DNA from: Aromatoleum toluclasticum ATCC 700605
Lineage (GTDB): Bacteria > Pseudomonadota > Gammaproteobacteria > Burkholderiales > Rhodocyclaceae
Reading direction: 5' to 3'
DNA: 64,000 bases
Assembly (NCBI RefSeq): GCF_000378245.1
Contig: NZ_KB899491.1
Location: 62,001 to 126,000 of the forward strand
Part shown: positions 37,265 to 46,297 of the stretch, piece after piece
Numbering within the stretch: the stretch's first letter is position 1
Layout of the letters: every line of letters starts with the position of its first letter
The notes under the pieces: model-generated
What the model was told of the DNA's origin: nothing
The model's input: only the letters and a program-made list of their open reading frames with translations
Database searches by the model: none
Translations under genes and position numbers: made by a program

Positions 37265-38089
37265 ATGATGATGAACGACATGCCGCAGGCCGTGCAGGAG
37301 CAAAGCGCCGCGCGTCGCACCGGCGACGTGGTGCTGGACTTGCAGAACATCTCGCTGTCCTTCGGCGGCGTGAAGGCGCTGACCGACATCAGCTTCGACG
37401 TGCGCGAGCACGAGATCCGCTCGATCATCGGCCCCAACGGCGCCGGCAAGAGCTCGATGCTGAACGTGATCAACGGCGTCTACCACCCGCAGCAAGGCCG
37501 CATCCTGTTCCGCGGCGAGGAGCGCCGCAGGATGGAGCCGCACATGGCGGCCGCGCAGGGCATCGCGCGCACCTTCCAGAACATCGCGCTGTTCAAGGGC
37601 ATGAGCGTGCTCGACAACATCATGACCGGGCGCAACCTGAAGATGAAGTGCGGCCTGCTCGCGAACGCGCTGTACTGGGGGCGCGCCCGCAAGGAGGAGA
37701 TCGAACATCGCGTGAAGGTCGAGGAGGTCATCGACTTCCTCGAGATCCAGGACATCCGCAAGACGCCGGTCGGCGCGCTGCCCTACGGCCTGCAGAAGCG
37801 CGTGGAGCTGGGCCGCGCGCTCGCCGCCGAGCCCAGCCTGCTGCTGCTCGACGAGCCGATGGCGGGCATGAACGTCGAGGAAAAGCAGGACATGTGTCGC
37901 TTCATCCTCGACGTGAATGACCAGTTCGGCACGACCATCGTGCTGATCGAGCACGACATGGGGGTCGTGATGGACATCTCCGACCGCGTCGTGGTGCTCG
38001 ACTACGGCAAGAAGATCGGCGACGGCGTGCCCGAAGAGGTGCGCGCCAACGAAGACGTGATCCGTGCCTATCTCGGCACGTCGCACTGA
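37265..38089 (+). CDS. Branched-chain amino acid-type ABC transporter ATPase (LivG-like)
   Basis: A 274-residue ABC ATPase with Walker A GPNGAGKSS, a GIARTFQNIALF Q-loop region of the LivG kind, signature ALPYGLQKRVELGRALA (LPYGLQ in place of LSGGQ), and Walker B LLLLDEPMAGM. Its C-terminus (VIRAYLG) is typical of LivG. Several ATGs cluster at the start; 37265 is taken because GGGAGGG precedes it. It pairs with the LivF-like ATPase at 41654 and two permeases. Confidence 0.9.
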   Translation: MMMNDMPQAVQEQSAARRTGDVVLDLQNISLSFGGVKALTDISFDVREHEIRSIIGPNGAGKSSMLNVINGVYHPQQGRILFRGEERRRMEPHMAAAQGIARTFQNIALFKGMSVLDNIMTGRNLKMKCGLLANALYWGRARKEEIEHRVKVEEVIDFLEIQDIRKTPVGALPYGLQKRVELGRALAAEPSLLLLDEPMAGMNVEEKQDMCRFILDVNDQFGTTIVLIEHDMGVVMDISDRVVVLDYGKKIGDGVPEEVRANEDVIRAYLGTSH

Positions 38090-38103
38090 GCGGGAGCTTC
38101 GCA

Positions 38104-39033
38104 ATGGGATTCTTTCTTGAAACCTTGTTCGGCGGTTTGATGGCCGGCATGTTGTATTCGCTGATCGCGCTCGGCTTCGTGCTGATCTACAAGGCCTCGG
38201 GCGTGTTCAACTTCGCGCAGGGCGCGATGGTGCTGTTCGCGGCGCTGGCGATGGCGCGCTTCGCCGAGTGGATTCCGAAGTGGCTGGGCTTCGACAACCT
38301 GATCGTTGCCAACCTGCTGGCCTTCGTCGTCGCGATGGCGCTGATGGTGGTGCTGGCCTGGGTGATCGAGCGCCTGTGCCTGTCCAGGCTCGTGAACCAG
38401 GAAGGCATCACGCTGCTGATGGCGACGCTCGGGATCAGCTACTTCCTCGACGGCCTGGGCCAGACGTTGTTCGGCAACGACATCTACAGCATCAACGTCG
38501 GCATGCCCAAGGAGCCGGCGATGATCCTCGAAGGCATGTTCGAGGGGGGCCTGCTGATCAGCAAGGAGGACCTCGTGGCCGCGCTGATCGCCGCGGCGCT
38601 GGTGCTGGCGCTGGCGCTCTTCTTCCAGAAAACCTCGACTGGCCGCGCGTTGCGTGCGGTGGCGGACGACCACCAGGCGGCCCAGTCGATCGGCATCCCG
38701 TTGAACCGCATCTGGGTCATCGTGTGGTCGGTTGCGGGCTTCGCGGCGCTGGTCGCCGGCATCATCTGGGGCTCCAAGCTCGGCGTGCAGTTCTCGCTCT
38801 CGCTGGTCGCGCTGAAGGCGCTGCCGGTCGTGATCCTGGGCGGCCTGACCTCGGTGCCGGGCGCGATCCTGGGCGGGCTGATCATCGGCGTCGGCGAGAA
38901 GCTGTCCGAGATCTACCTCGGCTCCTTCTTCGGCGGCGGCATCGAGATCTGGTTCGCCTACGTCCTGGCGCTGGGCTTCCTGCTGGTGCGTCCGCAGGGC
39001 CTGTTCGGCGAAAAAATCATCGACCGCGTCTGA
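38104..39033 (+). CDS. Branched-chain amino acid-type ABC transporter permease (LivH-like)
   Basis: A 309-residue inner-membrane permease with about eight hydrophobic helices. The LivH start (LFGGLMAGMLYSLIALGFVLIYKASGVFNFAQGAM) and the coupling region (GRALRAVADDHQAAQSIGIP) are clear. It lies 14 bases after the LivG-like gene and 29 bases before the LivM-like gene, with which it forms the channel. Confidence 0.9.
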   Translation: MGFFLETLFGGLMAGMLYSLIALGFVLIYKASGVFNFAQGAMVLFAALAMARFAEWIPKWLGFDNLIVANLLAFVVAMALMVVLAWVIERLCLSRLVNQEGITLLMATLGISYFLDGLGQTLFGNDIYSINVGMPKEPAMILEGMFEGGLLISKEDLVAALIAAALVLALALFFQKTSTGRALRAVADDHQAAQSIGIPLNRIWVIVWSVAGFAALVAGIIWGSKLGVQFSLSLVALKALPVVILGGLTSVPGAILGGLIIGVGEKLSEIYLGSFFGGGIEIWFAYVLALGFLLVRPQGLFGEKIIDRV

Positions 39034-39062
39034 CGCGGCTGCCAATCCGGGAGAGTTTCCAC

Positions 39063-40127
39063 ATGCTCTACAGAGAAAACGGTCAGTTCAAGACGAGCTA
39101 CGCGGCCGACCAGCAGATCTTCCCGATCGCGCAGGACCGCCTCGCGATCGGCCTGCTGCTCCTCGTCGCCTTCGTCGTGATGCCGATGGCCGGCTCGGAA
39201 TACCTGTTCCGCGCCGTGCTGATCCCCTTCCTGATCCTCGCGCTCGCGGCGCTGGGGCTCAACATCCTGGTCGGCTACTGCGGCCAGATCTCGCTCGGCA
39301 CGGGCGCCTTCATGGCGGTCGGGGCCTACGCGGCGTACAACTTCCTGGTGCGCATCGACGGCATGCCGCTGATCGGCGCGATGCTGCTCGGCGGCCTGAC
39401 GGCGACCGTCGTCGGCGTGCTGTTCGGTGTTCCCTCGCTGCGCATCAAGGGCCTGTATCTCGCGGTGGCGACGCTCGCCGCGCAGTTCTTCACCGACTGG
39501 GCCTTCCTGCGCATCAGCTGGTTCACGAACAACTCGACCTCGGGTTCGGTGAGCGTCGCGGGCCTGAACGTGTTCGGCATGCCGATCGAATCGCCGGTCG
39601 CGAAGTACCTGTTCTGCCTGACGGTCGTGTGCGTGTTCGCACTCGCCGCGAAGAACCTCACCCGCACGGCGACCGGCCGGCAGTGGATGGCGATCCGCGA
39701 CATGGACGTCGCCGCGGCGGTGATCGGCATCCGCCCGGTGTACGCGAAGCTGACAGCGTTCGCGGTGAGCTCCTTCATCGTCGGCGTTGCCGGTGTGCTG
39801 TGGGCCTTCGTGCACCTGGGCGCGTGGGAGCCGGCCGCGTTCAGCATCGACCGCAGCTTCCAGCTGCTCTTCATGGTCATCATCGGAGGCCTGGGCTCGA
39901 TCATGGGCGCCTTCTTCGGCGCGGCCTTCATCGTCGTCCTGCCCATCATCCTCGACCAGGTGCCGCACCTGCTCGGCATCCCGCTATCGACGGCCACGAC
40001 CTCGCATCTGGTGCACATGATCTTCGGCGCGCTGATCGTGTTCTTCCTGATCGTCGAGCCGCACGGGCTGGCGAAGCTGTGGAGCATCGGCAAGCAGAAG
40101 CTGCGCCTGTGGCCCTTCCCGCACTGA
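39063..40127 (+). CDS. Branched-chain amino acid-type ABC transporter permease (LivM-like)
   Basis: A 354-residue inner-membrane permease of the LivM family with about nine hydrophobic segments. Family blocks are ALGLNILVGYCGQISLGTGAFMAVGAY, GLYLAVATLAAQFF and the coupling helix MAIRDMDVAAAVIGI. ATG 39063 follows GGGAGAG. It completes the channel with the LivH-like protein. Confidence 0.9.
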   Translation: MLYRENGQFKTSYAADQQIFPIAQDRLAIGLLLLVAFVVMPMAGSEYLFRAVLIPFLILALAALGLNILVGYCGQISLGTGAFMAVGAYAAYNFLVRIDGMPLIGAMLLGGLTATVVGVLFGVPSLRIKGLYLAVATLAAQFFTDWAFLRISWFTNNSTSGSVSVAGLNVFGMPIESPVAKYLFCLTVVCVFALAAKNLTRTATGRQWMAIRDMDVAAAVIGIRPVYAKLTAFAVSSFIVGVAGVLWAFVHLGAWEPAAFSIDRSFQLLFMVIIGGLGSIMGAFFGAAFIVVLPIILDQVPHLLGIPLSTATTSHLVHMIFGALIVFFLIVEPHGLAKLWSIGKQKLRLWPFPH

Positions 40128-40218
40128 CGGGCGTCGCTACCGGTTCAACGTAGTCGTGATACCGCAAAAGAACGGCAGGCACGCCGAAAGTGCCATCCAA
40201 AATAGAGGAGGAGACACC

Positions 40219-41544
40219 ATGAAACGCAAGACTTTCGCATTCGTCGCCGCGCTGGCGGCATTCGGTGCCGGCACCCTGTCCGCGCCCGTCGCGGCGCAGC
40301 AGGAAGGCGACCAGTTCTTCCCGTTGCTCGTCTATCGCACCGGCGCCTATGCGCCCAACGGCACGCCTTGGGCCAACGGCAAGCAGGATTACGTCAAGTA
40401 CGTCAACGCCACCGGCGGCATCAATGGCGTGAAGATCGGCTGGGAGGAATGCGAGACCGGCTACGCGACCGACAAGGGCGTCGAATGCTACGAACGCCTG
40501 AAAAGCAAGAAACCCACGGTGATCGACCCGCAGGCCACCGGTATCACTTTCGCACTGACCGAGAAGGCGCCGGTCGACAAGGTCCCGCTGGTCACGCTCG
40601 GCTACGGCCTCGCCGCGTCGCAGGACGGCGGCGTGTTCAAGTGGAACTTCCCGCTGATGGGCAGCTACTGGACGGCGGCCGACGCGCTGATTCAGCATCT
40701 GGGCAAGAAGGAAGGCGGGCTCGACAAGCTCAAGGGCAAGAAGATCGCGCTCGTGTATCACGACTCGCCCTTCGGCAAGGAGCCGATCCCGCTGCTGCAA
40801 AAGCGCGCGCAGATGCACGGCTTCGAGCTCGTGCTGCTGCCCGTCACGGCGCCCGGCGTCGAGCAGAAGGCGACCTGGCTGCAGGTGCGTCAGCAGCGCC
40901 CGGACTACACACTGCTGTGGGGCTGGGGCGTGATGAACTCGACCGCGCTCAAGGAAGCCGTCGCGACCGGTTATCCGCGCGAGAAGCTCTTCGGCGTGTG
41001 GTGGTCGGGCTCCGAGCCGGACGTGAAGGATGTCGGAGCCAATGCCAAGGGCTACAGCGCGCTGGCGCTCAACCCGCACGGCACGGATTCGCCGCTGATC
41101 AAGGACATCCTCAAGAAGGTGCATGACGGAGGCCAGGGCAGCGGCCCGCGCGAGGAGGTGGGCACGGTGCTGTACATGCGCGGCCTGCTGATCCAGATGC
41201 TGGAGGTCGAGGCGGTGCGCACGGCGCAGGCGAAGTTCGGCAAGGGCAAGGTCATGACCGGCGAGCAGGTGCGCTGGGGCCTCGAGAACCTCAACGTCGA
41301 TGAGAAGCGCATCGGCGAGTTGGGGCTGGCCGGGCTGATCCGTCCGATCAAGACGAGCTGCACCGACCACATGGGGTCGACCGCCGTGCGAGTCCACAGC
41401 TGGGACGGCACGACGTGGAAGATGCAGCCGGACTGGTACGAGGCCGACAAGAGCGTGATCGATCCGTTGGTCAAGGAGGCCGCGGACAAGTACGCGACCG
41501 ACAAGCAGATCAAGCGTCGCGACGCGAGCGACTGCAACGCCTGA
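40219..41544 (+). CDS. Periplasmic substrate-binding protein of the Liv-type transporter
   Basis: A 441-residue type I periplasmic binding protein with a signal peptide (about 1-27, SAPVAA). It begins FFPLLVYRTGAYAPNG and contains a DYVKYVNATGGINGVKI block typical of the aromatic/short-chain-acid binding branch of the LivJ-like family. AGGAGGAG precedes ATG 40219. The pocket is not predictable by eye, so the ligand may be an aromatic or aliphatic acid. Two strong hairpins follow at 41562-41626 before the LivF-like gene, as often seen where binding protein must be made in excess. Confidence 0.87.
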   Translation: MKRKTFAFVAALAAFGAGTLSAPVAAQQEGDQFFPLLVYRTGAYAPNGTPWANGKQDYVKYVNATGGINGVKIGWEECETGYATDKGVECYERLKSKKPTVIDPQATGITFALTEKAPVDKVPLVTLGYGLAASQDGGVFKWNFPLMGSYWTAADALIQHLGKKEGGLDKLKGKKIALVYHDSPFGKEPIPLLQKRAQMHGFELVLLPVTAPGVEQKATWLQVRQQRPDYTLLWGWGVMNSTALKEAVATGYPREKLFGVWWSGSEPDVKDVGANAKGYSALALNPHGTDSPLIKDILKKVHDGGQGSGPREEVGTVLYMRGLLIQMLEVEAVRTAQAKFGKGKVMTGEQVRWGLENLNVDEKRIGELGLAGLIRPIKTSCTDHMGSTAVRVHSWDGTTWKMQPDWYEADKSVIDPLVKEAADKYATDKQIKRRDASDCNA

Positions 41545-41561
41545 CGGGAGCAAGCGTGTGC

Positions 41562-41626
41562 GCAGCCCGGTTGCGGGCTGCCGCGCGCGGGCTTTCCGCG
41601 GAGCGGCCATGCCGGTGCATGGCCGC
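41562..41626 (+). promoter_or_regulatory. Tandem intra-operon hairpins between binding-protein and LivF-like genes
   Basis: Hairpin one is GCAGCCCG (41562-41569) with CGGGCTGC (41574-41581), an 8-bp stem. Hairpin two is GCGGCCATGC (41603-41612) with GCATGGCCGC (41617-41626), a perfect 10-bp stem. Neither is followed by a T tract, so they probably stabilise the upstream mRNA 3' end rather than stop transcription. Confidence 0.6.
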
Positions 41627-41653
41627 AGCGAAACCGACTTAGCGGATGAATCG

Positions 41654-42463
41654 ATGAATACGCCGAACCTTCTCCTTAATGTGAATGGCATCGAGGTGAT
41701 CTACAACCACGTCGCGCTGGTGCTGAAGGGCGTGTCGCTGCAGGTGCCCGAAGGCCGCATCGTCGCGATCCTGGGCGGCAACGGCGCGGGCAAGACGACG
41801 ACGCTGCGTGCGGTGTCCAACCTGCTCAAGGGCGAGCGCGGCGAAGTCACCAAGGGCACGATCGAGCTGCAGGGCGAGCGCGTCGAGAGCCTGTCGCCGT
41901 CGGATCTCGTGCGCCGTGGCGTCGTGCAGGTGATGGAGGGGCGGCACTGCTTCGCTCACCTGACGATCGAGGAAAACCTGCTCGCCGGCGCCTACACCTG
42001 CAAGGACAGGGGCCAGATCGCCGCCAACCTCGACAAGGTGTACACGTACTTCCCGCGCCTGAAGACCCGCCGCACCAGCCAGGCCGCCTACACCTCGGGC
42101 GGCGAGCAGCAGATGTGCGCGATCGGCCGCGCGCTGATGTCGAACCCCCGCATGGTCCTGCTCGACGAGCCCTCGATGGGGCTGGCGCCGCAGATCGTCG
42201 AGGAAGTGTTCGAGATCGTGAAGGACCTGAACGTGAAGGAAAAGGTGAGCTTCCTGCTCGCCGAACAGAACACCATGGTCGCGCTGCGCTATTCGGACTT
42301 CGGCTACATCGTCGAGAACGGCCGCATCGTGATGGAAGGCGAGGCGAAGAGCCTGGCCGATAACGAGGACGTCAAGGAGTTCTACCTCGGCATCTCGGGC
42401 GAGGGCCGAAAGAGCTTTCGTGACGTCAAGCACTACCGCCGCCGCAAGCGCTGGCTGTCTTGA
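41654..42463 (+). CDS. Branched-chain amino acid-type ABC transporter ATPase (LivF-like)
   Basis: A 269-residue ABC ATPase with Walker A GGNGAGKTT, the LivF-type Q-loop VVQVMEGRHCFAHLT, signature YTSGGEQQMCAIGRALM, and Walker B MVLLDEPSMGLAP. It carries a basic C-terminal tail (YRRRKRW) slightly longer than usual. The open frame extends upstream to 41558 through the hairpins, but ATG 41654 gives the family start. Last gene of the transporter operon. Confidence 0.9.
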   Translation: MNTPNLLLNVNGIEVIYNHVALVLKGVSLQVPEGRIVAILGGNGAGKTTTLRAVSNLLKGERGEVTKGTIELQGERVESLSPSDLVRRGVVQVMEGRHCFAHLTIEENLLAGAYTCKDRGQIAANLDKVYTYFPRLKTRRTSQAAYTSGGEQQMCAIGRALMSNPRMVLLDEPSMGLAPQIVEEVFEIVKDLNVKEKVSFLLAEQNTMVALRYSDFGYIVENGRIVMEGEAKSLADNEDVKEFYLGISGEGRKSFRDVKHYRRRKRWLS

Positions 42464-42563
42464 CGACGGGGCGTCGCGGCCGAGAGCCCGTGCGACGCGA
42501 GCAACGTGAATCGAGCGGCCTGGTGAGAGCGATCTCCGCCGTAAATGGATGCCGATTGGCCTT

Positions 42564-42635
42564 GTGGGAGCGGCTTCAGCCGCGAATGGGCGACGCCGCA
42601 CCGCACGGCCGATTCGCGGCTGAAGCCGCTCCCAC
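42564..42635. repeat. REP palindrome, full copy 2
   Basis: The 24-base arms (42564-42587 and 42612-42635) are identical to those of the copy at 9747-9819, with a different 24-base spacer. It lies in the 246-base gap between the LivF-like and PaaK-like genes, which otherwise holds nothing I can identify. Confidence 0.85.
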
Positions 42636-42709
42636 GTCACCGTTCCTCCGGCGATGCATCTCGCCTGTCATGCATCCGGCCGGGCTCTTGCTGCATCAAG
42701 GATCTACCA

Positions 42710-43942
42710 ATGACTTACTACGACGCCAGAGAAACCCGTGACCCCGCCGAGCGCGAGCGGGAACTGATGGCCCGCCTGCCCGCGCAGCTCGCCCACGCCA
42801 AGGCGAACGCGCCGGCCTTCGCCGGGCTGCTGGAAGGCGTCGATCCGCAGTCGGTCACGAGCCGCGACGCGCTCGCGCGCCTGCCCGTGACGCGCAAGTC
42901 GGAACTGCTCGAACGCCAGAAGGCCGCACGCCCCTTCGGCGGCTTCGCCGCGACCGCCTGGGGCCCGGGCTGCCGCCGCGTGTTCGCGTCGCCGGGCCCG
43001 CTGTACGAACCCGAGAGTGCCCGCCCCGACTACTACCGCCTCGCCCGCGCCTTCCATGCCGCGGGCTTTCGCGCGGGCGACCTCGTGCATAACACCTTCT
43101 CCTACCACTTCACGCCCGCCGGCTCGATGATGGAGACGGCCGCGCACGCGCTGGGCTGCACCGTCTTCCCCGCCGGCACCGGCCAGACCGAACAGCAGCT
43201 CGCCGCGATCGCGGACCTGCGGCCCAACGCCTACGTCGGCACGCCGTCCTTCCTGCGCATCCTCCTCGACAAGGCCGAGGAATCGGGCATCGCGCACGGC
43301 TTCACGAAGGCCTTCGTCTCCGGCGAAGCCTTCCCGCCCGCGCTGCGCGAGCTCTTCGCCGCGCGCGGCATCGTTACCGCGCAGGCCTACGCCACCGCCG
43401 ACATCGGCCTCATCGCCTACGAGACGCCGGCGCGCGAGGGCCTGGTGCTGGACGAGGACGTGATCGTCGAGATCGTCCGCCCCGGCACCGGCGACCCGGT
43501 CGCCCCGGGCGAGGTCGGCGAAGTCGTCGTTACCACCTTCAACCCCGACTACCCGCTGATCCGCTTCGGCACCGGCGACCTCTCGGCCGTGCTGCCCGGC
43601 GCCTCGCCCTGCGGCCGCACGAACGTGCGCATCAAGGGCTGGATGGGTCGCGCCGACCAGACCACCAAGGTCAAGGGCATGTTCGTGCATCCCGGCCAGG
43701 TCGCGGCCGTCGCGAAACGCCATCCCGAGCTCGCCCGCGTGCGCCTCGTCGTCGACAACCCCGACCTCGCCGACGGCATGACGCTGCACTGCGAGAGCGC
43801 GCAGCCTGGCGACGCCCTCGCCGCCGCCGTCGCCGACAGCATCCGCGAACTCACGAAGCTGCGCGGCGAAGTGCGCTTCTGTGCCCCCGGAAGCCTCGCC
43901 AACGACGGCAAGCTCATCGACGACATCCGGAAATACGACTGA
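42710..43942 (+). CDS. Phenylacetate-CoA ligase-like protein with altered phosphate loop
   Basis: A 410-residue ANL-superfamily protein resembling PaaK, with the body of the fold visible (NTFSYHFTPAGSMMETAAHALG, AYVGTPSFLRILLDKA, and IRFGTGDLS near residue 285). The ATP phosphate loop, SSGTTGKP in PaaK, is here ASPGPLYEP (93-101), which lacks the threonines and lysine. It may be a non-adenylating relative or use another acyl donor. It lies 246 bases downstream of the transporter operon, so it may take part in the same pathway. ATG 42710 has a weak AAGGAT site. Confidence 0.75.
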   Translation: MTYYDARETRDPAERERELMARLPAQLAHAKANAPAFAGLLEGVDPQSVTSRDALARLPVTRKSELLERQKAARPFGGFAATAWGPGCRRVFASPGPLYEPESARPDYYRLARAFHAAGFRAGDLVHNTFSYHFTPAGSMMETAAHALGCTVFPAGTGQTEQQLAAIADLRPNAYVGTPSFLRILLDKAEESGIAHGFTKAFVSGEAFPPALRELFAARGIVTAQAYATADIGLIAYETPAREGLVLDEDVIVEIVRPGTGDPVAPGEVGEVVVTTFNPDYPLIRFGTGDLSAVLPGASPCGRTNVRIKGWMGRADQTTKVKGMFVHPGQVAAVAKRHPELARVRLVVDNPDLADGMTLHCESAQPGDALAAAVADSIRELTKLRGEVRFCAPGSLANDGKLIDDIRKYD

Positions 43943-43957
43943 ACGCAACGGGGGCCC

Positions 43958-44065
43958 GTAGGGCGGGAGCGGCGCAGCGAATCCCGCCACGCAGCCGTCG
44001 ATGAATCCGTACGGTCGGGGCGTCCGCCGCCCCCGCCCGCCCGTGGGAGCGGTTCCAGCCGCGAA
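43958..44065. repeat. Partial REP-type sequences
   Basis: 43958-43988 carries one arm and the inner arm of the element at 141-218 (GTAGGGCGGGAG and ATCCCGCC). 44043-44065 carries one arm of the 9747/42564 family with two changes (GTGGGAGCGGTTCCAGCC). Both are half elements without the returning arm, in the 166-base gap before the racemase-type gene. Confidence 0.6.
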
Positions 44066-44108
44066 ACCGCTTAGAATCCGGTCTCCAACGCCAACGATCC
44101 CGTATAGC

Positions 44109-45275
44109 ATGAGACAGAAACCCCTCGCGAACCTGCGCGTGCTCGACCTCACGCGCCTCCTCCCCGGCCCGCTCGCGACCCAGCACCTCGCCGATTACGG
44201 CGCCGAGGTCATCAAGGTCGAGGACACCGGCGCCGGCGACTACGCCCGCACGATGGGCTCGATGAACGGCGACACGAGCTTCTTCTACCAGGTGTGCAAC
44301 CGCGGCAAGAAGAGCGTGCGCCTCGACCTCAAGCAGGCCGCGGGCCGCGAGCTGTTCCTGCGCCTCGTCGACACCGCCGACGTCGTCGTCGAGGGTTTCC
44401 GCCCCGGCGTGATGGACAAGCTGGGCCTCGGCTACGACGCGCTCTCCGCGCGCAACCCGAAGATCGTCGTGTGCAGCATTTCCGGTTACGGCCAGACCGG
44501 CCCCTACGCGCTGCGCGCCGGCCACGACATCAACTACATCGGCTACGCCGGCGTGCTCGACCAGATCGGCGTCGCGGGCAGCGCGCCCTCGATCCCCAAC
44601 CTGCAGATCGGCGACCTGCTCGGCGGAACGATGTCCGCGCTGTTCGGCCTCCTCGTCGCCATCATCGACGCGCGCGCGAGCGGGCAGGGCCGGCACGTCG
44701 ACGTCGCGATGACCGACGCCGCGATGGCGCATGCGATCTTCCCGCTCGCCGAAGTGCTCGCGCACGGCGGCGTGAGGCCCCGCGGCGAGGACCTCCTCAC
44801 CGGCGGCGTGCCCTGCTACGGCGTGTACGAGACCGCCGACGGACGGCACATGGCGGTCGGATCGCTCGAAGAGAAGTTCTGGCACCTCGTCTGCGATACC
44901 CTCGGCCGCCCCGACCTCAAGCCCGCGCATCTCGCGACGGGCGAAGACGGGGCTCGCGCCCGCGCCGAGCTCGCGGCAATCTTCCGCTGCCGCACGCAGG
45001 CCGAATGGACGGCGATCTTCGACGGCGTCGACTGCTGCGTGACGCCCATCCTGCGTCTTGAGGAAAGCCTTGAGAATCCGCAGCTCCTCGCGCGCGGCAT
45101 GGTCACGGAAGTGGAGGGCGTGCGCCAGTTCGGCCCTCCGGTGCGCCTGTCGGGATTCGAGCCCGGCCCGTTCGCGCCCGCGCCGCAGGCCGGGGCCGAC
45201 AGCGAAGCGGTGCTGGCCGCACTCGGCATGGATGCGGAGGAAATCGCACGTCTGCGCGCAGCCGGTGTGATCTGA
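44109..45275 (+). CDS. Alpha-methylacyl-CoA racemase-type enzyme (CoA-transferase family III)
   Basis: A 388-residue member of the CaiB/BaiF family. The active-site pattern matches alpha-methylacyl-CoA racemase: GHDINYIGYAGVLDQIG has the catalytic histidine, GDLLGG the aspartate, and MAVGSLEEKFWHL the glutamate. Racemase is therefore more likely than a CoA-transferase. It would invert the 2-methyl centre of branched acyl-CoAs, consistent with branched-chain or isoprenoid-type acid use with the ligase genes upstream. ATG 44109 is the natural start. Confidence 0.8.
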   Translation: MRQKPLANLRVLDLTRLLPGPLATQHLADYGAEVIKVEDTGAGDYARTMGSMNGDTSFFYQVCNRGKKSVRLDLKQAAGRELFLRLVDTADVVVEGFRPGVMDKLGLGYDALSARNPKIVVCSISGYGQTGPYALRAGHDINYIGYAGVLDQIGVAGSAPSIPNLQIGDLLGGTMSALFGLLVAIIDARASGQGRHVDVAMTDAAMAHAIFPLAEVLAHGGVRPRGEDLLTGGVPCYGVYETADGRHMAVGSLEEKFWHLVCDTLGRPDLKPAHLATGEDGARARAELAAIFRCRTQAEWTAIFDGVDCCVTPILRLEESLENPQLLARGMVTEVEGVRQFGPPVRLSGFEPGPFAPAPQAGADSEAVLAALGMDAEEIARLRAAGVI

Positions 45276-45360
45276 GCCGTCCGCAGGAGGAGGCTCGGAA
45301 GGCCGGCAGCGGGTATAACCCGTAATCGCGGCCTTGCCGGCCGCAGGTTAAGCTTCACCG

Positions 45361-46251
45361 ATGCAAAGCCTGCTCCTGCTTCTTCCCGATTTTTCCCTGA
45401 TCCTGCTCGGCGCGGTCCTGCGCCGCCACCTCGTCGATGGCGAGGCCTTCTGGACAGGCGTCGAAAAACTGGTCTACTTCGTGCTTTTCCCTGCGCTGCT
45501 GTTCAATGCGCTGGCGACCGCCGACATCGACCCCGGCCGCGCGCTGCCGCTCTTCCTCGCAGGACTCGGCACGATGGTCGCGGGCTTCCTGCTCGGCCTG
45601 ATCGGGCGCAGCCTCATGGGGCTCGATGCGATGGGCTTCGCGTCCCGTTTGCAATGCGCCTATCGCTTCAACACCTACATCGGCATCGCGATCGCCGGCA
45701 AGCTGCACGGCGCAGCGGGCATCGCGCTGATGGGCGGCCTGTGCGGCGCGATGGTGCCGTTCGCGAACGTGATGGCCGTCGGCATGCTCGCGCGGCACGG
45801 CCAGGGCAGCCTGCTGCGTGAACTGTCGCGCAACCCGCTGGTGCTCGCGACGCTCGCCGGATTGCTGTTCAACCTTGCGGGACTCGAATTGCCCGGCCCG
45901 CTGACATCCTTCCTGAAGCGCCTCGGCGATGCCGCGGTGGCGCTGGGGCTGCTTGCGGTCGGTGCCGCATTGCGTTGGGAGATGGTGAGCGGGCGTTGGT
46001 CAGGCTCCGCATGGATCATCGCGGTGAAACTGCTGTTCCTGCCCGCCGTCGCGTGGCAGATCGGCCGCGCGCTGGGAGTCGAAGGCGTCGCCTTCGCCAT
46101 GCTGGTGTTGTTCGCCGCGCTGCCGAGCGCGAGTTCCGCCTACATCCTCGCGATGCGCATGGGGGGGGACGGTGCCGGCGTCGCGTGGCTGATCTCGGCG
46201 ACCACGCTCCTCGCCGTTCCCTCGCTGACATTCTGGCTGCACCTCCTGTGA
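45361..46251 (+). CDS. AEC-family membrane transporter
   Basis: A 296-residue inner-membrane protein with about ten hydrophobic segments and the auxin efflux carrier pattern: N-terminal LGAVLRR, FPALLFNALA, and a second half with LLAVGAALRWE and LFAALPSASSAYILAMRMGGD. Bacterial members move malonate, malate or other organic acids. It is in the same direction as the racemase gene, 85 bases downstream, with a possible hairpin (GGCCGGCA / TGCCGGCC) between them. The substrate is unknown. Confidence 0.82.
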   Translation: MQSLLLLLPDFSLILLGAVLRRHLVDGEAFWTGVEKLVYFVLFPALLFNALATADIDPGRALPLFLAGLGTMVAGFLLGLIGRSLMGLDAMGFASRLQCAYRFNTYIGIAIAGKLHGAAGIALMGGLCGAMVPFANVMAVGMLARHGQGSLLRELSRNPLVLATLAGLLFNLAGLELPGPLTSFLKRLGDAAVALGLLAVGAALRWEMVSGRWSGSAWIIAVKLLFLPAVAWQIGRALGVEGVAFAMLVLFAALPSASSAYILAMRMGGDGAGVAWLISATTLLAVPSLTFWLHLL

Positions 46252-46297
46252 ATGGCAGGAAGCGGGGCGGCGCCGTGGCGTCCGCCCTTCAGTTGGC

